Shown one piece after another: positions 56,785 through 64,000 of a DNA stretch of 64,000 nt; within the stretch, counting starts at the first letter, position 1, and each line of letters begins with the position of its first letter. The position numbers and the translations under genes were made by a program. The stretch comes from an uncultured Prevotella sp. (GTDB taxonomy: Bacteria; Bacteroidota; Bacteroidia; Bacteroidales; Bacteroidaceae), in NCBI GenBank assembly GCA_900320905.1, contig ONTZ01000003.1, positions 24,549 to 88,548 of the forward strand, written 5' to 3'. A model generated the notes under the pieces. It made no database searches. It worked only from the letters and a program-made list of their open reading frames with translations, and was not told the DNA's origin.

Positions 56785-56802
56785 TTGATTGTTATTTTGG
56801 TG

Positions 56803-56834
56803 CAAAGGTACGAAGAAAGTTCGATATTGCCAAA
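56803..56834 (-). promoter_or_regulatory. Promoter of the nucleotidase-nudC operon
   Basis: Minus strand: TTTG (56831-56834), 20-base spacer, TACCTTTG (56803-56810), 19 bases before the ATG at 56784. Confidence 0.85.
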
Positions 56835-56883
56835 TTCTTGGTACACTTTTTGCAGGATGCTTTCTGTAAATGACAATAAATGA

Positions 56884-56891
56884 AAAGGAGG
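56884..56891 (+). promoter_or_regulatory. Strong Shine-Dalgarno site of the CbpA-like gene
   Basis: AAAAGGAGG just upstream of ATG 56900 is a full anti-16S match. Most genes in this window have no such site. Confidence 0.7.
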
Positions 56892-56899
56892 ACAAGAAT

Positions 56900-57634
56900 A
56901 TGGCATTCATAGACTATTACAAGATTTTAGGCGTCGACAAGACGATACCGCAGAAGGATGTGAAGAAGGCGTACCTGAAGCGCGCCAAGCAGTTTCATCC
57001 CGACTTGCACCCGGATGATCCGAAGGCGCAGGCTAAGTTCCAGGCTTTGCAGGAGGCTTACGATGTGATCGGCGATCCTGAGAAGCGGAAGAAGTACGAC
57101 CAGTATGGTGAGCAGTGGAAGGAGGCGGAGCAGTTCCAAGGCTTTGGCGGCGGCGGAGGTGCAGGTGGCGCAAATCCTTTCAGTGGCTTCGACTTCAGCA
57201 GTTTCAGTGGCGGAGGCGGATTCAGTTCGTTCTTCGAGGATCTCTTCGGACGTAAGGGTCAGCCTGGCGGAGGCTTTGGTGGTTTCCAGGGCTTCGGCGG
57301 AAATTCCAGGAACTCTGGATTTTCTGGCAGTTCTGGCTTCTCTGGGGCTTCCGGTCATCGTACGCACTCTGGCGAGATGAACGCCAATGTCACCATCGAT
57401 CTCTACACGGCGATGCTGGGTGGAGAAATCATCGTAACCCTCTCAAACGGACAGAAACTGAAACTGAAGATCAAGCCCGAGACACAGCCCGGTTCGAAGG
57501 TACGTCTGCGTGGCAAGGGCTATGACAGGGGCGACGGCACCTTTGGCGACCTCATCATCACTTATCAGGTGAAACTCCCTCAGAACCTGTCAGAACGGCA
57601 GAAAGACCTCCTGCGCCAGATGCAGCGAGGGTGA
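56900..57634 (+). CDS. DnaJ-family co-chaperone without zinc finger (CbpA-like)
   Basis: 244 aa. The J domain (residues ~1-70) has FHPDLHPDD with the HPD triad. A Gly/Phe/Ser-rich linker ([20 protein letters not shown] and more) runs to about residue 160, then a single C-terminal substrate domain ([42 protein letters not shown]). No CxxCxGxG units. The start at 56900 is fixed by a strong AAGGAGG eight bases upstream, rare in this phylum; a longer frame from 56870 would place that site inside the gene. Likely a DnaK partner for a subset of substrates. Confidence 0.88.
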   Translation: MAFIDYYKILGVDKTIPQKDVKKAYLKRAKQFHPDLHPDDPKAQAKFQALQEAYDVIGDPEKRKKYDQYGEQWKEAEQFQGFGGGGGAGGANPFSGFDFSSFSGGGGFSSFFEDLFGRKGQPGGGFGGFQGFGGNSRNSGFSGSSGFSGASGHRTHSGEMNANVTIDLYTAMLGGEIIVTLSNGQKLKLKIKPETQPGSKVRLRGKGYDRGDGTFGDLIITYQVKLPQNLSERQKDLLRQMQRG

Positions 57635-57656
57635 GGACTGTTAGTGCCTTTAATTG

Positions 57657-58304
57657 TTAATCTTTGCAAGTTTTTTGCAGGTTTTCTTGGAGCGTATCTG
57701 AATTTTTCCTATCTTTGCCCACAGAAAAGACATTTTGTTGTATAGGAGTATGCATGCTGGTCGATGGGGTAGTGCCGTTCAATTCCCCTGAGAGCGATGC
57801 TTCAACAGTTTCGGCAGATTGTTTTTCCGTAGCATGGCGGTTATATACAACTTTATTTTTCGCACCGTAGGATGTTCGAAAGACTCCTGCGGTGTTTATG
57901 TTCCAGTAAGTTTCATCTCCCGCCAACTCGACCATGAGCGTGTTGTTGTTCATGTCTGTCAGTTGAAGAAGGTATGTTTGATTACCTTTTCTGTTACTCC
58001 CCTCCCGGATTATCTCGTAATTCTTTGCAACCTCTTCCACAAAATCAACTACAGTTGCAAAGCCTGCATTTCTGATCTGTTCTCCGTGCCTTGCCTCTAT
58101 GTGAACTAACCCATATCCTTCTTTTGTCACGGGATTTGTTATCTCTCCCTCACTCAGTTTGATAGGCACGTCAGCAAGACCACTATCTGATTCCATCCTT
58201 CCGAAGGTGGTCGTTCCATCCTTGGAAATTACAAAATACTTTCCATGCTCATCTTTTTCCGTAGAGAGTTCCAACTTGAAATCAACGTTTTCTGACTGAT
58301 TCAT
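57657..58304 (-). CDS. Small protein resembling PBECR-type nuclease modules of phage/ICE polyvalent proteins
   Basis: 215 aa, no signal peptide. The middle (GYGLVHIEARHGEQIRNAG, FVEEVAKNYEIIREG, NQTYLLQLTDMNNNTLMVEL, TYWNINTAGVFRTSY) resembles the barnase/EndoU/colicin/RelE-like (PBECR) modules that end large polyvalent proteins of phages and conjugative elements in Bacteroidales, with a candidate catalytic His pair in VHIEARHG. The tail is polar and Ser/Thr-rich. It has its own promoter and lies beside a type III restriction system. A toxin or nuclease role is inference; no antitoxin gene is next to it. The start at 58304 follows the promoter; an ATG at 58373 is upstream of it. Confidence 0.55.
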   Translation of the reverse strand: MNQSENVDFKLELSTEKDEHGKYFVISKDGTTTFGRMESDSGLADVPIKLSEGEITNPVTKEGYGLVHIEARHGEQIRNAGFATVVDFVEEVAKNYEIIREGSNRKGNQTYLLQLTDMNNNTLMVELAGDETYWNINTAGVFRTSYGAKNKVVYNRHATEKQSAETVEASLSGELNGTTPSTSMHTPIQQNVFSVGKDRKNSDTLQENLQKTCKD

Positions 58305-58342
58305 AGTTATTACATTTAATGTTACTATTCTGTTTGATGATG

Positions 58343-58374
58343 CAAAGGTAAGGATATTTTGACAAATCTCCAAA
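58343..58374 (-). promoter_or_regulatory. Promoter of the PBECR-like gene
   Basis: Minus strand: TTTG (58371-58374), 20-base spacer, TACCTTTG (58343-58350), 39 bases before the ATG at 58304. Confidence 0.85.
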
Positions 58375-58447
58375 TTTTACGAGGAATAATTGTTTGCGTA
58401 GTGTTTTATAAGTTTATAACCCCATGTTTTTCCCTTGTAAACTCAAA

Positions 58448-58531
58448 TTAGTAGAGGCTTCATTTTATTCTGTGGAGCCTTTATGCTTTTCTGAGGAGCC
58501 TCCATTTTTTTCTGTGGAGCCTCTATTTGGG
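58448..58531. repeat. Tandem 21-bp repeats (three clear copies, a fourth weaker)
   Basis: TCTGTGGAGCC, TCTGAGGAGCC and TCTGTGGAGCC begin at 58469, 58490 and 58511, each followed by a T-rich half, so the period is exactly 21 bases, two helical turns. A weaker copy starts at 58448. The block lies between the divergent promoters of the PBECR-like gene and the RM leader. Confidence 0.8.
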
Positions 58532-58560
58532 CGAATAGAGATAAAAACCTTGCCTTTTTC

Positions 58561-58591
58561 TTGGTCATTTCGAAATTAATTCTTACTTTTG
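58561..58591 (+). promoter_or_regulatory. Promoter of the RNA leader / type III RM operon
   Basis: TTG (58561-58563), 20-base spacer, TACTTTTG (58584-58591). Transcription should start near 58598, leaving about 310 bases before the mod ATG. Confidence 0.7.
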
Positions 58592-58597
58592 CAATCG

Positions 58598-58756
58598 AGC
58601 ATTGGCAAAAGAGCCTCAGTGGAGGTGCCGGTGCGACTTTCGTGGGTTAAACATTAGCGTTGGCTATTATTCAAAACGTTCAGAAACTTGCAGGTGGAAA
58701 GAACATAGAAAGAGAATGATGGTAACGCCTACTGATATGGTGGGCGTTTTCCTGTT
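58598..58756 (+). ncRNA. Candidate small structured RNA / attenuated leader before mod
   Basis: The 5' end is set by the promoter. A first hairpin is GGCA (58604-58607)/TGCC (58626-58629) enclosing CCTC (58614-58617)/GAGG (58622-58625). The 3' end is a terminator-like stem: AACGCCTAC (58724-58732) pairs with GTGGGCGTT (58740-58748), with one wobble, and a TTCCTGTTTT tail follows. So a ~155-base RNA could be released, or transcription could read through to mod. A TTG-started 91-codon frame covers the region but looks non-coding. It matches no RNA family I can name with confidence. Confidence 0.5.
58724..58756 (+). terminator. Terminator-like hairpin inside the RM leader
   Basis: Nine-pair stem (58724-58732 with 58740-58748), 7-base loop, then a T-rich tail. 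It lies about 150 bases upstream of the mod start and on the same strand, as in transcription attenuation. Confidence 0.6.
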
Positions 58757-58772
58757 TTCTTCCTATAGGTTT

Positions 58773-58846
58773 CCTGCAAGTACCTTGAACGTTGGACGGG
58801 GATTCGTCCACTTCTTGTGTCTATACACGAGGAAGGTGCTTGCAGG
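58773..58846 (+). ncRNA. Three-way-junction RNA fold upstream of mod
   Basis: Outer stem of 14 pairs: CCTGCAAGTACCTT (58773-58786) with AAGGTGCTTGCAGG (58833-58846), one wobble. Inside are two hairpins, GGACG/CGTCC (58794-58798 with 58805-58809, 6-base loop) and CTTGTGT/ACACGAG (58814-58820 with 58825-58831, CTAT loop). The 5' outer strand can alternatively pair with ACTTGCAGG at 58686-58694, so two structures may compete. It ends 61 bases before the mod start. Confidence 0.55.
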
Positions 58847-58907
58847 AATCAGTTTGTTTATTGGCTCGACGCATTAGTATAAACTTGAAAATATTAATGC
58901 TGACGAA

Positions 58908-60860
58908 ATGGCTAAATCGTTGATTGAAGAACTGCCACGTATTGTGAGCGAGGGCAGACGTGAGGCTGCACAGATATTGGAGCGGCTGAGTAGTGGAACA
59001 CAGATTGGTTTGCAGACCAATGAATTAGTGTTGCCAAGTAAGGATGTGAGTGGACTGTTCAAAGGCAGTACACCACAGATACCTAATGCTTTCAATATGG
59101 CTGGTGGTAATGGAGAGTGGATGAACCGCCTTATCTATGGAGACAACCTTTTGGCGATGCAAGCCCTGCTTGCTGGCGATGCTCAAACGGGACTTCCCTC
59201 GCTTCGTGGAAAAGTTGACCTTATTTATATTGACCCTCCTTTTGATTCCAAAGCAGATTATCGGACACCTATATCTTTGCCATTCGCTGAGATATCACAA
59301 AAACCAACCGTAATTGAACAATTTGCCTATGCTGATACTTGGGAAGATGGGACAATCTCATATCTTAGTATGATGTTTCCTAGATTACTTTTAATGAAGG
59401 AACTCTTAAAAGACAATGGTGCATTGTATGTTCATATTGATTGGCATGTAGGGCATTATTTGAAAGTTTTATTAGATGATATATTTGGGAAAGATAATTT
59501 TAGGAATGAAATAGTTTGGTATTATCCAGGAAGAGAGAAGGTATCTGATGCCAAATTTCAATCAAAGCACGATGTTATTTTGTTTTATGCCGTTAATAAG
59601 CAGACAAAAATAAATCCTATCACAAAAGCATGGGATAAAGACGAACGTATAAAAATGCTTAGACGAAAAATATATATAGATGAAAATGGAAGAGAATGGT
59701 TTTGGGAAACAAGAGGACAGGCAAATGGAATAGAACCATACAAAAGATATCTGGATGAATATGTAGATAAAGGAGGTGCGCTGAATGATGTTTGGGATGA
59801 TATACAATTCTTGCGTGGAAATCATCCTGAAAGGACACATTATGCGACTCAAAAGCCAGAAGCCCTTCTCGAACGCATCATCAAAGCCTCTTCCAACGAA
59901 GGTGATCTCGTCTGCGACTTCTTCGGAGGCAGCGGCACAACGGCTGCTGTAGCCGAGCGATTGGGAAGACGATGGATTACATGTGACATTGGCAAGCCTG
60001 CTTCGTTGGTGATGCGCAAGCGCTTTATTGACCAGGAAGTAAAACCATTCCTCTATCAGAGTATCGGCGACTATCAGAAGGAGGCGTTTAGGAACAATAA
60101 ACGCTATAAGCATGTGGGCGATTTGAGTCAAGTGGTGTTGGGTCTTTATGGCGCTCTGCCCTTTACCCCTGAGCAGACCAATGATCGTAACTTTGGATAT
60201 ATAAAAGGTACGCGAACACTGGTAATGGTAGATTCGCCAAACCGCTTGACAACAGCAGCCACTATCCGCAAGGCTGTTGAGGCAAAGGCTTCTTTGCTTG
60301 GCGGTGATTGGGAAAAGGTTATCGTACTTGGCTGGAACTTCGCTTTCGATATTTCGCAGGCTATTCAGAAGTATGCCAATAGTAATGTAGAAGTGTTGGT
60401 GATTCCACCAGACTTGTTGGATAAGTTGGCGAAGAAAGGCTATAAGAAACTGATAGATGATAAGTCTGTGCGCTTCTCATCATTGCAATACTTAGTGGCA
60501 AAGCCATTGGTAGTGACCCCAGCAGGAGAACAGGACGAGATAGATGTAGAATTAGAGAACTATGTGCTATTGTCGCCTGATAACATCCCTCTTGATGATA
60601 AGGACAAAGAGAAACTGCAACAGGTATTGGAACGCGACCCACTATCATTGATAGAATATTGGAGCATTGACCCTGATTATGATGGTGTGACTTTCCGTTC
60701 CACTTGGCAAGACTATCGGGAGAATATCGAAAATGATAATGACCCGTTGCATTGTGTCTATAAGACCCGTTTAAGAGTTGCTCATAAGGACCACCGCCAA
60801 GTATGCATCAAGGCTGTGGATGTGTTCGGTTTTGAAAGTCAGGTAATAGAGGAGGTATAG
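58908..60860 (+). CDS. Type III restriction-modification DNA methyltransferase (Mod)
   Basis: 650 aa beta-class adenine methyltransferase. Motif [17 protein letters not shown] comes first (near residue 103) and the AdoMet motif [14 protein letters not shown] later (near 345), the order of type III Mod and other beta-class enzymes. It opens with a helical N-terminus and has [16 protein letters not shown] before the DPPF. The region between (about 59230-59850) is far more AT-rich, with A/T-ending codons, and should be the target recognition part; both flanks are GC-richer and alike. It ends in TAG, with the res ATG three bases later. It methylates one strand of an asymmetric site, marking self DNA. 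Confidence 0.92.
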   Translation: MAKSLIEELPRIVSEGRREAAQILERLSSGTQIGLQTNELVLPSKDVSGLFKGSTPQIPNAFNMAGGNGEWMNRLIYGDNLLAMQALLAGDAQTGLPSLRGKVDLIYIDPPFDSKADYRTPISLPFAEISQKPTVIEQFAYADTWEDGTISYLSMMFPRLLLMKELLKDNGALYVHIDWHVGHYLKVLLDDIFGKDNFRNEIVWYYPGREKVSDAKFQSKHDVILFYAVNKQTKINPITKAWDKDERIKMLRRKIYIDENGREWFWETRGQANGIEPYKRYLDEYVDKGGALNDVWDDIQFLRGNHPERTHYATQKPEALLERIIKASSNEGDLVCDFFGGSGTTAAVAERLGRRWITCDIGKPASLVMRKRFIDQEVKPFLYQSIGDYQKEAFRNNKRYKHVGDLSQVVLGLYGALPFTPEQTNDRNFGYIKGTRTLVMVDSPNRLTTAATIRKAVEAKASLLGGDWEKVIVLGWNFAFDISQAIQKYANSNVEVLVIPPDLLDKLAKKGYKKLIDDKSVRFSSLQYLVAKPLVVTPAGEQDEIDVELENYVLLSPDNIPLDDKDKEKLQQVLERDPLSLIEYWSIDPDYDGVTFRSTWQDYRENIENDNDPLHCVYKTRLRVAHKDHRQVCIKAVDVFGFESQVIEEV

Positions 60861-60863
60861 GTT

Positions 60864-63764
60864 ATGGCAACAAACGGAATGAATGCTTCGCTGGAACTTG
60901 CCAAGCGACTGAGTGAGACAGTAAACGCCGCATGGGAAAGCGGAGAACTGTTGGATCAGGTAACTCCTACGACACAGGATTTGTTGAAGTATTGGTTTTC
61001 AGAAGAGTATTGTTCTTTGAGAAATCGTAACTTCCATGCAGGTCAGCGTCAGGCAATCTTGAATATCGCATATCTGCATGAAGTGATGGGCGTTAAGAAT
61101 GTGCTGGAGTACTACGAACAACTGACTCCAGACCTGATGTCAGTAGTGGACTTAGGTACTATGGGCCAGCAGAAATACCAGATGCCGAAGTATGCTGTGA
61201 AGATGGCAACAGGAACAGGTAAGACTTGGGTGATGCATGCCTTGCTGCTTTGGCAGATGCTGAATGCCCGTCATGAGGATGTGAAGAGTGGACGATTTAC
61301 TAAGAACTTTTTGATTGTGGCACCAGGTCTGATAGTCTATGACCGGCTGCTTGATGCCTTCTGCGGAAGGATGCAACGAGACAAGGAAGAACGCGACATA
61401 CAAACCAATGACTTCTATCTGAATCAGGAAGTCTTTATACCTGTCCATTATCGGCAAGAGGTGTTTTCGTTCATTCAGAATAATGTCGTCACCAAAGACG
61501 AAGGTATAGGAAGAAAAACAACGGGCGACGGACTGATAGCCCTCACCAACTGGCATCTTTTTGAGAATCAGATAGAAGAGGAGAATACGGGTGAAGACGG
61601 AGAACTGACTCCTTCGGAGATTATTGACAAGTTATTGCCTATTCGTCCTGGCAAGGCTGCCGGCAATGACTTGGGTATGCTGGATCGTCGCTATCTGCGA
61701 GGTTCGGAACTGGAGTATCTGGCAGGTCTGGAGGACATCATGGTGATTAATGATGAGGCTCACCATATTCATGAATTGAAGCGGAATGGCGAGATAGAGG
61801 AAGTGGAATGGCAAAAAGGATTGAATGTTATTTCTGAGAAGAAAGGTGAACGATTCTTCCAAGTGGATTTCTCGGCTACGCCCTATGACCAAAGAGGTTC
61901 TGGCAAGAAAGCCCAGAAATGCTACTTCCCGCATATCGTCGTAGACTTCGACCTGGCGACGGCTATGCGTAAGGGTCTAGTGAAGACGCTGCTTTTGGAT
62001 CGTCGTCAGGAACTGACAGAACTGAAGGACTTGGACTATAAGGCTGTTCGTGACGAACGGAATAAGGTCTGCGACCTGAGCGACGGACAGCGGCTGATGC
62101 TGCGTGCTGGCTTGGCAAAACTGAAGAGGTTGGAAACAGAGTTTACGGCTGTCGATGAGAAGAAGAATCCAAAGATGCTGGTCATCTGCGAAGACACGTC
62201 TGTGGCTCCTTTTGTAAACCAACTGATGTTGGAAGATGGATTGGCGCAGGAGGATGTCGTCACCATTGACAGTAATGCTAAGGGTGAGGTATCGGAAGAG
62301 GAATGGAAAGAAACGAAGAAGAAACTCTTCGATATCGACAAATACCAAAAGCCGAAAGTGATTATCTCTGTGTTGATGCTGCGTGAAGGCTTCGATGTAA
62401 ACAATATCTGTGTGATTGTGCCGCTCCGTTCTTCTGAGGCACCTATCTTGTTGGAGCAGATTATAGGTCGAGGTTTACGATTGATGTGGAGGGAGCCTGA
62501 ATATCAGAGTATCAAAGAAGATGATCGCAAACGGGTGTTGCAACTTCATAGTCAGCCCAAAACTTACATTGATATGCTGAGCATTATTGAGCATCCTGCA
62601 TTCCTGCAATTTTATGAGGAGTTGTTTGCTCAGGGACTCGCTGTCGAGGAAACAGGCGAGACAGGGGATGGCGGCTCTACTGGTGATTTGATAAAAGTCG
62701 GATTGCGCGAGGATTATGAGCAATTTGATTTTGAGTGGCCCATAATAGTGAGAGATGCAGAAGAGGAGTTAGAGGATGTTGATATAGACATCCGTACCTT
62801 ACAACCATTTACAGCATTTCCATTGGAAAGGTTGCGCCAGTTTCTGGCCCAAGATGGTGAGACCTTCATCTCACAGGAAGCATTGTCAAAGACACAGTTT
62901 GGAAGATATAAGGTGAATGCCAATTTATTTACGGCAACCAGTTATAATGAGTTCCTGCAAAAACTCCTTCGTACAATCACTCTCCGCTTCGACAGGATAT
63001 CATCGCATAAGGAAATGCCTGTTCCTAATTTGCAGATTAACGAGGCTCGTATGATTGCTGTAGTAGACCGTTATATCCGTATAAGACTCTTTGGCCAGCC
63101 CTTTAATCCTTTTAACGGTAGCGACTGGAAGATTCTTTTATCGAAGGATGCTATTGTCACAAAGCATATCATAGAGGAAATGGCACGAGCCATATTCAAC
63201 ATCCAGAACAACATCATGACGACAGATGCACAAGTGGTACATACTAAGTTCTCGTCTGTTACGGAAATAAAGATGCGGGAGTCGTATTCAGTGGAAGTGT
63301 ACAAGTGTATCTATGAGCGTTTGGGCTATCCAACGCATGGCGGGGGATTGGAAAAAGCGTTTATTGAATTCCTCGACAGAGACGGAGAAGTGGAACGCTT
63401 CTTGAAAATCAATGAGAGCCAACATCCCTTTGCTGTTATCTATTACATGAGGAAAGACGGACTGATGGCTACCTATCATCCTGACTTCATCGTTGGCACG
63501 GAAAAGAAGATCTATCTGATAGAGACGAAGGGGAATGACAAACTATTTGACAAGAATGTTCGCCAGAAACAAACGGCAGCAGTGGAATGGACTCGAAAGA
63601 TTAACGAATTGAAACCAGAAGAGCGAATGGGCAGAGAATGGGAGTATGTACTCATCAGTGAGGACAATTTCTACGGCTTGTCTGCTAATGGTGCTACCGT
63701 TACGGATATATGTGACAGGTGCAAGGTTTCGCTTTCTGCCGCTATGGGAGAGTTATTCGTTTGA
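60864..63764 (+). CDS. Type III restriction endonuclease subunit (Res)
   Basis: 966 aa. SF2 helicase core: Walker A VKMATGTGKTWVMHALL (near residue 115), DEAH box MVINDEAHHIHEL, motif III FSATPYDQRG, and motif VI LEQIIGRGLRLMWR. The C-terminal PD-(D/E)xK nuclease is intact: YHPDFIVGTEKKIYLIETKGN. With Mod it cleaves DNA carrying unmethylated sites in head-to-head orientation, a defence against phage. No frameshift or missing motif, so the system looks functional. Mod-Res spacing is 3 bases. Confidence 0.93.
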   Translation: MATNGMNASLELAKRLSETVNAAWESGELLDQVTPTTQDLLKYWFSEEYCSLRNRNFHAGQRQAILNIAYLHEVMGVKNVLEYYEQLTPDLMSVVDLGTMGQQKYQMPKYAVKMATGTGKTWVMHALLLWQMLNARHEDVKSGRFTKNFLIVAPGLIVYDRLLDAFCGRMQRDKEERDIQTNDFYLNQEVFIPVHYRQEVFSFIQNNVVTKDEGIGRKTTGDGLIALTNWHLFENQIEEENTGEDGELTPSEIIDKLLPIRPGKAAGNDLGMLDRRYLRGSELEYLAGLEDIMVINDEAHHIHELKRNGEIEEVEWQKGLNVISEKKGERFFQVDFSATPYDQRGSGKKAQKCYFPHIVVDFDLATAMRKGLVKTLLLDRRQELTELKDLDYKAVRDERNKVCDLSDGQRLMLRAGLAKLKRLETEFTAVDEKKNPKMLVICEDTSVAPFVNQLMLEDGLAQEDVVTIDSNAKGEVSEEEWKETKKKLFDIDKYQKPKVIISVLMLREGFDVNNICVIVPLRSSEAPILLEQIIGRGLRLMWREPEYQSIKEDDRKRVLQLHSQPKTYIDMLSIIEHPAFLQFYEELFAQGLAVEETGETGDGGSTGDLIKVGLREDYEQFDFEWPIIVRDAEEELEDVDIDIRTLQPFTAFPLERLRQFLAQDGETFISQEALSKTQFGRYKVNANLFTATSYNEFLQKLLRTITLRFDRISSHKEMPVPNLQINEARMIAVVDRYIRIRLFGQPFNPFNGSDWKILLSKDAIVTKHIIEEMARAIFNIQNNIMTTDAQVVHTKFSSVTEIKMRESYSVEVYKCIYERLGYPTHGGGLEKAFIEFLDRDGEVERFLKINESQHPFAVIYYMRKDGLMATYHPDFIVGTEKKIYLIETKGNDKLFDKNVRQKQTAAVEWTRKINELKPEERMGREWEYVLISEDNFYGLSANGATVTDICDRCKVSLSAAMGELFV

Positions 63765-64000
63765 GGCAATTGAAGATGTGATGATATGAGTAGATTTTGT
63801 GTCATCACACTCCAGAAGTGGAGTAGTCGGTCTGAAATCTCAGAAATGTCGCTCCAGATTTCCAAAAATCAGCCTCAAATATGGGGCATAACATTGCACA
63901 GTGTGTAGTGTACTGATTTTGGTTGACAGTTTTGTTTGTTATTCCTAACTTGGTTTACACTATTCTTTTTTTATTCCTATATAGGTTGTCTGTTTGAGAC
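63765..64000. other. Gene-free tail after res
   Basis: No complete gene. Two small hairpins follow the stop: GTGATGA/TCATCAC (63778-63784 with 63802-63808) and ACTCCA/TGGAGT with a GAAG loop (63809-63814 with 63819-63824). No T run follows directly, so termination here is uncertain. The remainder is AT-rich without a recognisable promoter. Confidence 0.4.

Noticed and set aside
58773-58846. Hammerhead or other self-cleaving ribozyme
   Set aside because: It is a three-way junction but lacks the CUGAUGA and GAAA core sequences in the linkers (GAACGTT, ACTT, G).
58686-58846. Ends of a small transposon or MITE (CTTGCAGG copies)
   Set aside because: The copies are arranged as RNA-pairing strands, and no target-site duplication or terminal inverted pair encloses a unit.
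58602-58877. 91-codon TTG-started frame across the RM leader
   Set aside because: No ribosome site, odd composition, and it runs through several RNA hairpins and a terminator-like stem; structure explains the region better.

Overview
The window comes from a Bacteroidales genome, most likely a Prevotella-type gut or oral species. The evidence is: AT-rich intergenic DNA with TAnnTTTG -7 promoter elements (often TTTG-N19/20-TAnnTTTG) instead of TATAAT; few Shine-Dalgarno sites; many Cys-lipoproteins; a BspA-like surface protein; a eukaryote-like (GT3) glycogen synthase; an AraR of the Nudix-related type; and protein sequences that resemble Bacteroides/Prevotella homologues throughout. No rRNA, tRNA, CRISPR array, integrase or transposase was seen.

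Layout. 0-2 kb: thrS 3' end, then infC-rpmI-rplT. 2-4 kb: a sensor-only membrane protein and two small genes. 4-8.3 kb: glycogen synthase and alpha-glucan phosphorylase. 8.3-13.7 kb: PRPP synthase operon, fabD with an intracellular GH13 enzyme, and an AlaX-like editing protein. 13.7-20 kb: EEP phosphatase, hybrid histidine kinase, GT2, RNase G, a 29-residue ribosomal mS38/bS22-like protein and HU. 20-40 kb: a large pentose/galactose region made of abf(GH51)-tkt-cytidylate-kinase-like-rpiB, an ECF sigma/anti-sigma operon, a broken esterase, the ara operon (galM-symporter-araR-araD-araA-araB) and galM-permease-galK. 40-45 kb: folC, dnaJ, grpE and an ABC-F ATPase with one degenerate ATP site. 45-47.6 kb: a decaying accessory stretch with a doubly frameshifted gene, a BspA-like protein and a fossil promoter. 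47.6-57.6 kb: M23 lipoprotein, hisHAF with purU, FHA and SPOR proteins, rfbC, nudC, a UshA-like nucleotidase and a DnaJ-family protein. 57.6-64 kb: a defence/mobile module with a small protein resembling nuclease modules of phage/ICE polyvalent proteins, 21-bp tandem repeats, a structured RNA leader and a complete type III restriction-modification pair whose Mod has a foreign-looking central specificity region.

How it works together. Arabinan side chains are cut by the GH51 enzyme. L-arabinose enters by the Na+ symporter, is converted by AraA, AraB and AraD to xylulose-5-phosphate, and passes through transketolase and RpiB into central metabolism and to PRPP (prs). AraR probably acts on the operon promoter, where a perfect 12-bp palindrome overlaps the -7 element. 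Galactose is handled by GalM, an FHS-type permease and GalK. Glucose storage is handled by glycogen synthase, phosphorylase and the GH13 enzyme.

Best candidates for something new: the structured RNA region upstream of the type III RM genes (promoter, small RNA with terminator, then a three-way-junction fold), the 21-bp-phased repeats before it, and the ABC-F protein whose degenerate motifs all fall in the same composite ATP site. Broken genes (esterase amber codon, compensating indels at 45.5-45.7 kb) should be checked against reads before interpretation.
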